Assembly (NCBI GenBank): GCA_041484845.1
Contig: JBGPIK010000010.1
Location: 1 to 40,476, forward strand
Direction of reading: 5' to 3'
DNA: 40,476 nt
Source: JBGPIK01 sp041484845
GTDB taxonomy: Bacteria; Desulfobacterota; Binatia; UBA9968
The position numbers and the translations under genes were made by a program. The notes beneath the pieces are model-generated. The model saw nothing but the letters and a program-made list of their open reading frames with translations, ran no database searches and was not told the origin of the DNA. This document shows, in pieces, positions 31,039 through 39,040 of the stretch; the stretch's first letter is position 1, and each line of letters begins with the position of its first letter.

Positions 31039-32238
31039 TTACTCTGCTCTATGCTCTGCGCGAATGGCTGGAGCAGCTGCAGGTTGCCGGCCGCGTTGCG
31101 TATGTATCTTTTCAGCCGCTTCACGCGTCGGCTGGAAAAATGCCTGCGCAATCAAGGTCGGCACGACCGCGCTCAGGATGACCACGGTCACCAGTACGGT
31201 GTATTGCGTCCGATCGATCAAATGATTCTCTAAGCCGAACAGCGCCGAAATAGTACCGAAGGTTAATCCGGTCGCCATTAATAGAGTGGTGTAATGACTT
31301 TCTCGGACACCGAGACCAAACACACGGGCGAGCGGCCAGACCCCGACCACCTTAGCTAACAGTTTCACGCCCAAGAGCATGATGACTAGGCCGGCACTGG
31401 TAAGCAGAGCTGGCAGCGATACGAACAGTCCGGCTTTAATGAAATAAAACGGGGTGAGCATAGTAAAGGCGATCGCGCGCATGCGGTTGACCAGGACTTT
31501 GTCTTGTAAAAAGACGCCGGCGACGACGAGTCCTGCGAGATACGCGGGCAAGACCGCTTCGCTTTTCGCCATCGTTGCCAAGCCGCCGAGGAAGAACAGC
31601 ACCAGGAAAAGAAATTTCACCTCGGGCTCGCTAACTCGGCTCTGGCCGAAAGACGATATTATCGCTTTAGTCCAGCGCGGCAGATACCAGAGCATGACCG
31701 CGAGCACAGCAATAAACACGAGCATCCATTTGTTAAAGTCTGCAAAGAAGGCGCCCAAGGCGAGCACCGTCCCGAAATCGGTGACAAAACAGGCGGCGAG
31801 AATAAGCTTGCCAAGGTCTGTGGAGCTAAAACCTGACTCCACCATTACGGCATAGACCACCGCGACCGAAGTAGTCGATAACGCGATCCCGGCGATAAGC
31901 GCGCCGTGATAGTCCCAGCCGCTCACCCAATAGGCAAATGCCCAGGCCCCGAGGAAGGGAACGAGAAACGACACCACACCGATCGTCAAGCTCGCCCGCC
32001 AGTGGGCATAGAGGGACTCGGGATCGATCTCCGCGCCCGCCAAGAAAGTGAGAAGACCGGCGCCGAAGGTTGCTAAGAAGTTGATCCACTCGTTTGGATG
32101 AAACCCGAAGAAGTTGCCTGCGATAATGCCGACGCCGATCTCAAGCAGCGCTACCGAAACGCCGATCCGGATGGACACGACACTGGCGATAAAGGCCAAG
32201 CCCATCCAGGCGGCCGCGATGAACCAAACATTCTGCAT
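31039..32238 (-). CDS. CPA2-type cation:proton antiporter, copy 1
   Basis: A 399-residue, about 12-helix membrane antiporter of the Kef/NapA type. Helix 4-5 motifs are IALSTTSVAVV and CFVTDFGTV, with Asp154 at the ion-binding site (TD instead of the common ND or QD). FLAGAEIDPESL matches the conserved end of helix 2/3. No RCK/TrkA-N regulatory domain is attached. The Shine-Dalgarno GAGGAG lies six bases before the ATG and can pair with the CCTCT strand of RS-B, so translation should respond to fluoride. Na+/H+ antiporters are among gene classes reported with fluoride riboswitches. A role in restoring proton or cation balance during HF entry is plausible, and direct fluoride/proton exchange cannot be excluded. 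Confidence 0.88.
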   Translation of the reverse strand: MQNVWFIAAAWMGLAFIASVVSIRIGVSVALLEIGVGIIAGNFFGFHPNEWINFLATFGAGLLTFLAGAEIDPESLYAHWRASLTIGVVSFLVPFLGAWAFAYWVSGWDYHGALIAGIALSTTSVAVVYAVMVESGFSSTDLGKLILAACFVTDFGTVLALGAFFADFNKWMLVFIAVLAVMLWYLPRWTKAIISSFGQSRVSEPEVKFLFLVLFFLGGLATMAKSEAVLPAYLAGLVVAGVFLQDKVLVNRMRAIAFTMLTPFYFIKAGLFVSLPALLTSAGLVIMLLGVKLLAKVVGVWPLARVFGLGVRESHYTTLLMATGLTFGTISALFGLENHLIDRTQYTVLVTVVILSAVVPTLIAQAFFQPTREAAEKIHTQRGRQPAAAPAIRAEHRAE

Positions 32239-32269
32239 TGCTGTCTCCTCTCTCGTCGGAATTCATCCT

Positions 32270-32337
32270 GCAGAGGTTATCAGTCCACGGCCTGGACGGT
32301 TCCACTCGCGGGCGCGAGTGCGGCGAACCTCATCGCC
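32270..32337 (-). promoter_or_regulatory. Fluoride riboswitch RS-B, intergenic and translational, with an inserted hairpin
   Basis: Minus strand: P1 GGCGATGAGGTTCGCC (32322-32337), then an extra hairpin CACTCGC-GCCC-GCGAGTG, then the AACC joint, P3 GTCC/GGAC, and TGATAACCTCTGC. The pseudoknot is GAGGT with ACCTC, different on both sides from the other copies. No T-tract follows. The antiporter Shine-Dalgarno (AGAGG) is complementary to CCTCT. It lies between crcB and the antiporter, so one transcript from RS-A could carry both aptamers. Confidence 0.9.
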
Positions 32338-32358
32338 GAAATATTTAGTGGCTGTCTG

Positions 32359-32730
32359 TTAAATCATTCTGCCGATTAGAAATCCGAAAAAGACTCCCAA
32401 CATCCCAATCACCATACTGCCAACGATATTGGTCAAGCCGAGCAGGACACTGCCGTCCTGCAAGAGCCGAAGCGATTCGTAAGTCAACGTCGAGAAGGTT
32501 GTGTAGGCGCCGCAGAAGCCCGTGGCGAAGAATAAGCGGTAGTTGGGATGGATAAAGGCACGATCCTGCAGCAAAGCCATAAAGAGCCCCAAGATAAAAC
32601 TTCCGCTGATGTTGATGACGAAAGTACCGTAAGGAAACGCTGGCCCGAACCGCTGGGCTGCCCACCCCGCTATTAAGTAGCGCGCGTTAGCGCCCAAAAT
32701 CCCTCCAATACCGATCACCAAATACTCCAC
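32359..32730 (-). CDS. crcB: Fluoride channel CrcB/FluC
   Basis: 123-residue four-helix membrane protein that works as a dual-topology dimer to let fluoride leave the cytoplasm. Family motifs: GGILGANARYLI near the N-terminus, YGTFVINISGSFILG in helix 2, and GFCGAYTTFSTLTYES in helix 3, where the Phe residues and the helix break form the fluoride path and central Na+ site. The length is typical. The start is three bases past the stop of the DUF190-CBS gene, so the two are one operon behind RS-A. It is the defining fluoride-resistance gene and anchors interpretation of the locus. Confidence 0.97.
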   Translation of the reverse strand: MEYLVIGIGGILGANARYLIAGWAAQRFGPAFPYGTFVINISGSFILGLFMALLQDRAFIHPNYRLFFATGFCGAYTTFSTLTYESLRLLQDGSVLLGLTNIVGSMVIGMLGVFFGFLIGRMI

Positions 32731-32733
32731 CCT

Positions 32734-34062
32734 CTACCGTTCCCCCTTGTCGTCAGCCTGTTGCCCTTGCGGATTCTTGCCGACCAACGCGCTCAACAGC
32801 TCGCCGCGTCCGACGATGCCGACCAATTTCCCCGTTTCATCAACCACCGGAAATCGCTTAATGTGTTTTTCCGCGGACATCGCCAACGCCGTGCCAATCG
32901 ATTCGTCAGCGCGCAACGTTACCGCTGGTTGGGTCATCAGGTCCGCAGCGGTTTTGCCGCGGGCTTTCTGCAGGTGGGTGCGCGCTTCGGCGCTTCGATG
33001 GCCGAATGGTAGCTTGCTCACGAGCTGTTCCAAAATTCCCGGATGCGTTTCGGGGCTCATCCGGGCGATCAGGTCGGTCTCCGATATAATACCGACGACA
33101 TGCCGCTCGGCATCGACAACAACTACTCTTTGAATCCGGGTACGTGCAAGAAGAGAGAGAACCTCGGAAAGGAGCGTCTCGGGCATAACGGTCGTGACTA
33201 CGGTTTCCATGATATCGCTTATGACCCGTGGACTGGCAGGATGCATTCCCACAGCTGTCGGAGCTGCCATTTGGGGCAGGTAGCCTGCCGCAATTGCCTT
33301 GACAATATCAAATCGGCTGAGCACACCAATCAACCGCTTGTCAGGATTGACCACCGGCAGATGCTTGAGCCGTCTACTTTCCATCAGACGAGCCGCTTCG
33401 CTCAGCGTGGCGTCAGGACCGACAGTTACAGGATCGAGCGTCATCACTTGCGCGACTGTGCGGGTGTTTTGGCGCAAACGAGCAATGAGAGAGCGAGCCA
33501 ACTCCGGATCGGTGGCTCGCTTCAAGCTGATACTGACCTCCATATCACCGCGTTCGAGCAAATCGGTGTCGCTGATAATACCGACCAGTCGGCCACCAGC
33601 ATTGACTACGGGAAGCGCCGTGTACGGTTTGTCCAGCAGTTTTTCAACGACTTCGGCCAACGTTGCCTCAGGGCCGACCGTCGAGACCTCGCGCGTCATA
33701 GTTTGTTCCACCTTCACGTCGGGCAATCCTTCGCGCAACGTAGAGGAGTACTGATAGATGTGAATGTCTTCGACCGTAACAAGGCCTGCCGGTAACATGG
33801 GCGCCAGCTTCGGGAGAACACGATCGACCCGATCAGCGCGGTCCACCCAGGTGATGACTACCGGCAAATCCATAGAAAGTTCCAGAAGCGAGGCGGTTTT
33901 GATTCTGCTATTTGCTCCAAAGCCGGCCAGACCACGCTCGACTGTTGCTCCGGCGCAGCCTTCTCGGCGCAGAAACTCAAGAACCGCCATGTAAAGCGGT
34001 TGATGATGCCACTGATCGGTCTCACCAACATAAATCGTTACACGTTTTCCTTGGCCGTTCAT
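32734..34062 (-). CDS. DUF190 domain fused to four CBS domains
   Basis: 442 residues. The N-terminal DUF190 domain (about 1-105; KRVTIYVGETDQWHHQPLY) has a PII-like ferredoxin fold. Four CBS domains follow at about 120-190, 205-265, 285-340 and 375-430, each with the V-G-I-[IV]-[ST]-x2-D type ending (LVGIISDTDLL, LIGVLSRFDIV, VVGIISETDLI, LVGIVGRGELL; the fourth lacks the Asp). CBS pairs bind adenosine ligands. DUF190 proteins are frequent partners of crcB, so this is probably a nucleotide-responsive regulator of the channel (inference). First gene behind RS-A; its Shine-Dalgarno is weak, with no strong purine block before the ATG. Confidence 0.92.
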   Translation of the reverse strand: MNGQGKRVTIYVGETDQWHHQPLYMAVLEFLRREGCAGATVERGLAGFGANSRIKTASLLELSMDLPVVITWVDRADRVDRVLPKLAPMLPAGLVTVEDIHIYQYSSTLREGLPDVKVEQTMTREVSTVGPEATLAEVVEKLLDKPYTALPVVNAGGRLVGIISDTDLLERGDMEVSISLKRATDPELARSLIARLRQNTRTVAQVMTLDPVTVGPDATLSEAARLMESRRLKHLPVVNPDKRLIGVLSRFDIVKAIAAGYLPQMAAPTAVGMHPASPRVISDIMETVVTTVMPETLLSEVLSLLARTRIQRVVVVDAERHVVGIISETDLIARMSPETHPGILEQLVSKLPFGHRSAEARTHLQKARGKTAADLMTQPAVTLRADESIGTALAMSAEKHIKRFPVVDETGKLVGIVGRGELLSALVGKNPQGQQADDKGER

Positions 34063-34082
34063 TTAAGTGGGTCTCAGGCAAT

Positions 34083-34164
34083 AAAAAACCCCTACTCCAA
34101 AAACACTTGAAGTAGGGGTCATCAATTCGTCGTTGCGAATGGTTATCTGGCGAACCCCATCGCC
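34083..34164 (-). promoter_or_regulatory. Fluoride riboswitch RS-A with intrinsic terminator
   Basis: Minus strand: P1 GGCGATGGGGTTCGCC (34149-34164), AACC joint, P3 ATTCG/CGAAT, then TGATGACCCCTAC. Pseudoknot GGGGT/ACCCC. The terminator stem ACCCCTACTTC/GGAGTAGGGGT ends in T6. It controls the DUF190-CBS and crcB genes and, by readthrough, the genes beyond RS-B. Confidence 0.96.
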
Positions 34165-34179
34165 ATCATTACTATCTCG

Positions 34180-34208
34180 TGTATAGAGGAATGCAGGATT
34201 CGTGTCAA
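34180..34208 (-). promoter_or_regulatory. Predicted sigma-70 promoter for RS-A
   Basis: TTGACA (34203-34208) and TATACA (34180-34185) with 17-base spacing on the minus strand; the best promoter match in the locus. The start site would be about ten bases before P1. Confidence 0.7.
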
Positions 34209-34230
34209 TCTGCCGCAGCGTCAATGAGAA

Positions 34231-35238
34231 TTATCGAAACATCTCCCGAAACTTCTTGCTCCAGCTTTCCAGCTCTTCGTTGCTGGGCAGACGCATCACG
34301 ACAATTTGGTCGTCTTTCACGTCTTTTTTGAATTTATGCTCGACTTCCGGATGAAAAACGTACTCGCCTAAATCGCCGAAAATCTTCTGCGGTTCGTAAC
34401 CTAAAAAGAAATCCGCGAAGAGACGCGCCGCATTGGGGTGCGGCGCCCGCCGATTGATCGCGACAAAGCTGACCGAGGCGAGGTACTTGTTCATCCGCAC
34501 GTATTCGATCGGACCCGGAAACTGGTATTTGTCCTTGATGTAGCTGATCGCCACCGGCGCTTCTCCGCTCGTCAAGGCTTGCACGGTTTCCGCCAGACCT
34601 TTCTCGAGCCGGGGCTCCTGCTTGGCCCACCCTTCCACCACCTTCAACCAAGTCGGCCCGAGAATCTTTTCCAAACTGAGGACAAATTGCAGCGTGGTCA
34701 CGTGAATGCCGGGATTGGCCATAGCAAATTTTTGCTTCCACTTCGGCGCGAGCAGTTCTTCCCAGCTTTTTGGCGCCTCATCCGCCTTGAGGATTTGATG
34801 GTTATAATTGATTCCGAAAGGCAACACGCGCCACGGCGTCATCTTGTTGTCCGCGCGGCGAAAGGATTTGGGATAGCCCTTAGCGGCGGGCGGATCGAAA
34901 GCGGCAAACAGATTTTTCTCATTCAGCGCCTGCATGACCGCCTCATTGCCGAGGGTTGCGTCGAAGATCGGCTTACCGGCCCTCGTTTCGGTAAGAACCC
35001 GGTTCACGATCTCGGTCGCATCGCCGCGCCAGTGCTTGAGCTTAATGCCGTATTTCTTTTCGAAGAGCTCGCCGATCGCCTTTGAAGCATTGACGGTCAC
35101 GGCGCCGTAAAACATCACTTCGCCTTCTTTTTTCGCGGCGTCGATGAGTTCCGGGGTCATTTGCGCGTTTACCGCGCGCGGGCCATCGCCAACCAGGATT
35201 CCAAGCAGCAGCGCCAATGGAAATATGAAACCACCCAT
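34231..35238 (-). CDS. Periplasmic solute-binding protein (Fe3+/spermidine-type PBP2 family)
   Basis: 335 residues with a signal peptide (MGGFIFPLALLLGILVGDG, cleavage near AVNA-QM). The mature protein starts TPELIDAAKKEGEVMFYGAV and contains FEKKYGIKLKHWRGDATEIV and LPFGINYNHQILKADEAPKSW, the usual layout of AfuA/FbpA-like class binding proteins. ATG 35238 is used because GGAGG lies just ahead of it; the alternative GTG at 35250 is part of that ribosome binding site. No permease or ATPase genes are next to it, so it is an orphan receptor; ligand unknown. It lies upstream of the RS-A promoter and is outside the riboswitch unit. Confidence 0.88.
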   Translation of the reverse strand: MGGFIFPLALLLGILVGDGPRAVNAQMTPELIDAAKKEGEVMFYGAVTVNASKAIGELFEKKYGIKLKHWRGDATEIVNRVLTETRAGKPIFDATLGNEAVMQALNEKNLFAAFDPPAAKGYPKSFRRADNKMTPWRVLPFGINYNHQILKADEAPKSWEELLAPKWKQKFAMANPGIHVTTLQFVLSLEKILGPTWLKVVEGWAKQEPRLEKGLAETVQALTSGEAPVAISYIKDKYQFPGPIEYVRMNKYLASVSFVAINRRAPHPNAARLFADFFLGYEPQKIFGDLGEYVFHPEVEHKFKKDVKDDQIVVMRLPSNEELESWSKKFREMFR

Positions 35239-35432
35239 AAATTCCTCCACGCGTTCTTCGACTGCATTCTTACCCTCGCGTCATCGAACAGTCAAAGAGT
35301 GATTGAGCGAACGAAAAGTCATGATGGCTTCGCCGCGGCCGCTGGTTGCTTGACTCTAGCCGCGAAACAGTTCAAGCCATATCCTAATCTGACATGAGTC
35401 ATCTTGATCGTAACGACTGTGATTGACGCGCC

Positions 35433-36992
35433 GTGACCGCTCGCCCAGGTCGATTCTTGAGCAGCGCTTCCAAACAAACCCTGGCCATCACCGGTGTGAT
35501 GCTGGTGATTTTTCTCTTTGCCATCGACGCGACGATCGTCAGCACGTCGATGCCCACGATCGTCGCCAAGCTCGGCGGCCTGGAACTCTACAGTTGGGTT
35601 TTCTCCATTTACATGCTCACCTCGGCGCTGGCAACGCCGATATTCGGCAAGCTCGCCGATCTTTTCAGCCGGCGCAATTTGATGCTCGTCGGCATAGGTA
35701 TTTTCGTCGTCGGTTCGACCCTGTGCGGCGCGGCGCAAAGCATGGAAATGATGGTGCTGTTCCGCGCTATCCAGGGTATCGGCGGCGGCGCGATTTACGC
35801 GCTGGCCTTTATTGTCGTGGGCATACTTTATCCGATGGAAAAACGGGCGAAGATGTTGGGCATCATCAGCAGCATATGGGGTTTGTCGTCACTTCTCGGT
35901 CCGCTTGCCGGCGGCGTTATCGTCGAGTATTGGAGCTGGCGCTGGATTTTTTTCGTCAACTTGCCCATCACTGCGGCAGCTTCATCTTTGATTGTCGTCG
36001 GCCTGCACGAAGGCGCCATGCAGAAACGCAGGCCCGAGCTGGATTGGCTGGGTACGGCGAGCCTTCTGGCCACGTTAACGCTGCTTTTCTATGCCCTGGC
36101 GCAGAGCGCGGAAGCGCGCCAGCCGCTGGGCCCGGAGTTATGGGTTTTGATCGTTCTCGCGGCGATCATGCTGGCTGTTTTCATTGCCATCGAACGGCGC
36201 GCCGCGGAACCGATTATCCCTATCGATCTTTTCCATCTCAAACTATTCGGGATTTGCGCGGCAGTGGCAGCTTTAGCCGCCATGGGGGCATTTGGCGCTA
36301 TAAGTTACCTGCCGCTTTATCTTCAGGGCGTCTATGGCCTCGCGGCGTCGAGTGCCGGTCTCGTCTTGTTATTGCTGAGTCTCGGCTGGACCTGCGGCAG
36401 CCTTATCGCCGGCCAGTGGATCAACCGCTTTGGCTATCGTTTTGTCACTGTCGCGGGAATGGCCTTGATGACCTTTGGCTACGGTTTGTTCCTTTCCCCT
36501 TTCATTCGTTTCGGCGTTGCGTCGGTCATCGTTAGCGCCCTTTGCATCGGCGTGGGCATGGGCATGGCCAACCTCACCACTCTGGTCGCCGCGCAAACCG
36601 CCGTTCGGGTCGAGCGTATCGGGGTGGCGACTTCGACGGTCATGCTCTTTAGAACTTTCGGCGGGGCGTTTGCCGTCAGCCTGATGGGAACGGTCTTGTT
36701 TAATAAAATGCAAAGCGGCTTGGAGCGGCTCGTCAGCGCTGACCGTATATCGCTCTCCGCTACCCTTCGTGACAAGATCGCCGATCCGCAAAATCTCCTG
36801 GAAGCGGCGACACGCGCGCTCATACCTCCCGAACATCTGCCAAAATTGACCGGGCTTCTGGGCGATGCCGTCTGGTACGCATTCTTGACGACATTCATCT
36901 TAATGCTGATCGGATTGGTCTTGAGCCTATGCATCGCACCCTACACTCCGGCCAACACGCCTCGATCCGCCGATGAGAGAGGAAGATCGTGA
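35433..36992 (+). CDS. DHA2-family drug:H+ antiporter (EmrB/QacA type)
   Basis: A 519-residue MFS exporter with about 14 helices. Motif D1-like FAIDATIVSTSMPTI in helix 1, motif A GKLADLFSRRNLM after helix 2, and RAIQGIGGGAIYAL (motif B) in helix 4, all typical of DHA2. Motif C is seen as GLSSLLGPLAGGVI in helix 5. It starts at GTG 35433. The neighbouring solute-binding gene is divergent, with about 180 bases between holding no clear element. No membrane-fusion or outer-membrane partner is nearby. It is probably general drug efflux, unrelated to fluoride. Confidence 0.92.
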   Translation: MTARPGRFLSSASKQTLAITGVMLVIFLFAIDATIVSTSMPTIVAKLGGLELYSWVFSIYMLTSALATPIFGKLADLFSRRNLMLVGIGIFVVGSTLCGAAQSMEMMVLFRAIQGIGGGAIYALAFIVVGILYPMEKRAKMLGIISSIWGLSSLLGPLAGGVIVEYWSWRWIFFVNLPITAAASSLIVVGLHEGAMQKRRPELDWLGTASLLATLTLLFYALAQSAEARQPLGPELWVLIVLAAIMLAVFIAIERRAAEPIIPIDLFHLKLFGICAAVAALAAMGAFGAISYLPLYLQGVYGLAASSAGLVLLLLSLGWTCGSLIAGQWINRFGYRFVTVAGMALMTFGYGLFLSPFIRFGVASVIVSALCIGVGMGMANLTTLVAAQTAVRVERIGVATSTVMLFRTFGGAFAVSLMGTVLFNKMQSGLERLVSADRISLSATLRDKIADPQNLLEAATRALIPPEHLPKLTGLLGDAVWYAFLTTFILMLIGLVLSLCIAPYTPANTPRSADERGRS

Positions 36993-37079
36993 GTCTGATA
37001 ACGGCCACTTCCACTTTGAGCTTCTCGTCTCCTGTGTTTAGTTTAGGTTTGAGTCATGGGGGTTGATTTTCGAGAGTAA

Positions 37080-38903
37080 ATGTTTGTTATCTATAACGAT
37101 CAACTGGCGAAGGGTAGTCGAATACAAATGCAAAGCGGAGAGTTGCTGAGAAGAAGACTGGGTGTGTGGCTTGTTGACGTGCCGCTCATTGTCGGCGTCA
37201 GCCTGCTGTTATTTTTCCGTGGAATCGGAGAGACACCGTTCTATGACAAGGCGGAGGCCCGCGAGGCTCTGGTCATCTGGGAGATCCATAATTCAGGGAA
37301 TTGGATATTGCCCTTGAGAAATGGAGAAGAGATTCCCGCAAAGCCGCCCTTCTACCATTGGCTCGGAGCCCTGGTATCAATGACGGTGGACCGAGTCGAT
37401 GAACTTACCGCGCGGCTTCCGTCCGCCGTGCTCGGCCTGGTGGGAATTCTTCTTACCTATGCGACCGGCGTTCTCCTCTGGGGTCGCGGCGCCGGGCTCC
37501 TTTCTGCGCTTGTTCTGTCGACCAGCTTCGAGTGGCGCACAGCCCGAGCGGCGCGGGTCGATATGGCGTTGACGTTCGTCTTGCTCTGCTCATTTCTTTT
37601 TTTCCTTTACCAGTACCGCACACGAGGAGGTCGAAATAAGGCTATCGTCCTCGGGTTTCTCGTGGGCCTGGCAATGTTGGCCAAGGGCCCGCTGGGATTT
37701 GTCCTTCCTTGTTTTACGTTTTTGATTTTTCTCTGGAGCAAAAGAGATTTGGCTTTCTTGAAACAACTCCATCCCATCACCGCGATCAGCGTGTGCGCGC
37801 TTGTGGCCGGCTCCTGGTACCTGTTGGCTCTTTGGCAAGGCGGGCAAGAATTTTTGTTCATGGTCGTTAAAGAGAATGTCGGTACCGTCGTTGGCAAAGA
37901 GGCCGGACATCCGCATCCGTTTTGGTGGTACATCCCGTACTTATTTCAGAACATGGCTCCTTGGAGCCTTTTCTTTCCGAGTATAGGAGTCTTTCTCTAT
38001 CGCTACCGGCGCAAATTGGCGGAAGAAGAACTGCTTTATTTGATCGTATGGTTTGCGACCGTGTTTATCTTTTTCTCGGTGTTCTCGCAAAAACGCACGG
38101 TGTATATTCTTTCGGCTTATCCGGCGATGGCACTTCTTTTCGGCGCGTGGTGGCACAAGTTAAAAGACCAATCTCTTCCCGGTGAACCGCTCTTTATAAC
38201 CCGGCTGGCGGGTTACTTGAATGCCGGATCGTTTCTCATTCTTTTTGCAATGCTGATTCTTCAAGTTACCAACCAACGGCCATTGGATTATCTCAATCCG
38301 ATGTTGGACGAAAAGGATCAGGCCGACCTTGTGCGCGTTGCCGCTTTATTCGCCGAGCATCGATTCACCATCCTTCTATGGTCCGCGCTTTGTGGCTTGG
38401 GAGGAATTTTTCTGGTGTTTGCCGTCAGAAAAAATGCCTGGGGAACATTTATGGGATGCACGGCGGCACTCATGGTGATATCGCTCAACAACGTACAAAC
38501 CTTCGACACCGCGTTAGCCAAACAATACAGCATCAAACCCTTCATGAACCGGGTCGTTGCGATCGTGAAGGATGCGCCACTGTTTTTTTACAAATCGGAA
38601 GATTATCCGGTGATGTTTTATGCGGGGCGGCATATCCATCGATATCAACCGCCGCTGAAAACCGCATCGTCGCCCTTTTACATTTTATTTTGGGAAAAAG
38701 AGTGGAGATTTATCCGTGAAAACGAGAGTCTGTCTGTACGGGCTACGAGTCAAAGCACCGATCGACAAGACCCGGAACGAGCTCATCTACTGCTCGTGGA
38801 GGTAAAAACTCCCGACGCTTTACCCTCGGGCGCGCAATCCGCTCTTAACAACGCTGGAAAATCCACCGCCTTGGACCGCGCGCCAAAGGCGAACTTCCCA
38901 TGA
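37080..38903 (+). CDS. ArnT-like membrane glycosyltransferase (GT39/PMT superfamily)
   Basis: A 607-residue, about 12-helix glycosyltransferase that moves a sugar from a polyprenyl-phosphate donor to a lipid or protein on the periplasmic side. The first extracytoplasmic loop has FYDKAEAREAL (Asp56), which matches the conserved acidic motif of ArnT/PMT enzymes. AKPPFYHWL follows, and then ARAARVDMALTF. The C-terminal 110 residues are soluble. Start ATG 37080 (MFVIYNDQL); a second ATG 48 bases later (MQSGELLRRR) could also serve, since neither has a strong Shine-Dalgarno. A second enzyme of the same type follows after about 140 bases. Confidence 0.88.
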   Translation: MFVIYNDQLAKGSRIQMQSGELLRRRLGVWLVDVPLIVGVSLLLFFRGIGETPFYDKAEAREALVIWEIHNSGNWILPLRNGEEIPAKPPFYHWLGALVSMTVDRVDELTARLPSAVLGLVGILLTYATGVLLWGRGAGLLSALVLSTSFEWRTARAARVDMALTFVLLCSFLFFLYQYRTRGGRNKAIVLGFLVGLAMLAKGPLGFVLPCFTFLIFLWSKRDLAFLKQLHPITAISVCALVAGSWYLLALWQGGQEFLFMVVKENVGTVVGKEAGHPHPFWWYIPYLFQNMAPWSLFFPSIGVFLYRYRRKLAEEELLYLIVWFATVFIFFSVFSQKRTVYILSAYPAMALLFGAWWHKLKDQSLPGEPLFITRLAGYLNAGSFLILFAMLILQVTNQRPLDYLNPMLDEKDQADLVRVAALFAEHRFTILLWSALCGLGGIFLVFAVRKNAWGTFMGCTAALMVISLNNVQTFDTALAKQYSIKPFMNRVVAIVKDAPLFFYKSEDYPVMFYAGRHIHRYQPPLKTASSPFYILFWEKEWRFIRENESLSVRATSQSTDRQDPERAHLLLVEVKTPDALPSGAQSALNNAGKSTALDRAPKANFP

Positions 38904-39040
38904 TCAAACCCTTTTCGGATAATGCACTGTCGCAAAAGCATATTTTCCCGGTTGGCCGCGAAGGGCTTAAGCTTGCATTCATCCGATATCGGGTTCACGG
39001 TTGACTTTCAGTTTTGAAGTCCTCTAAGGAGAACACCTCG

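Noticed and set aside
33043..33795. 250-codon plus-strand open frame across the CBS gene
   Set aside because: It is antisense to a clearly conserved DUF190-CBS coding region and shows no recognisable domain.
10019..34164. Repeated GACCCCTAC...GTAGGGGTC segments as a possible CRISPR array or transposon-end repeats
   Set aside because: They are kilobases apart, always before genes in the right orientation, end in a T-tract and combine with an aptamer; they are riboswitch terminators.
35423..36535. 370-codon plus-strand frame overlapping the DHA2 transporter in another frame
   Set aside because: It is arginine- and histidine-rich and without hydrophobic segments; a shadow of the transporter gene.
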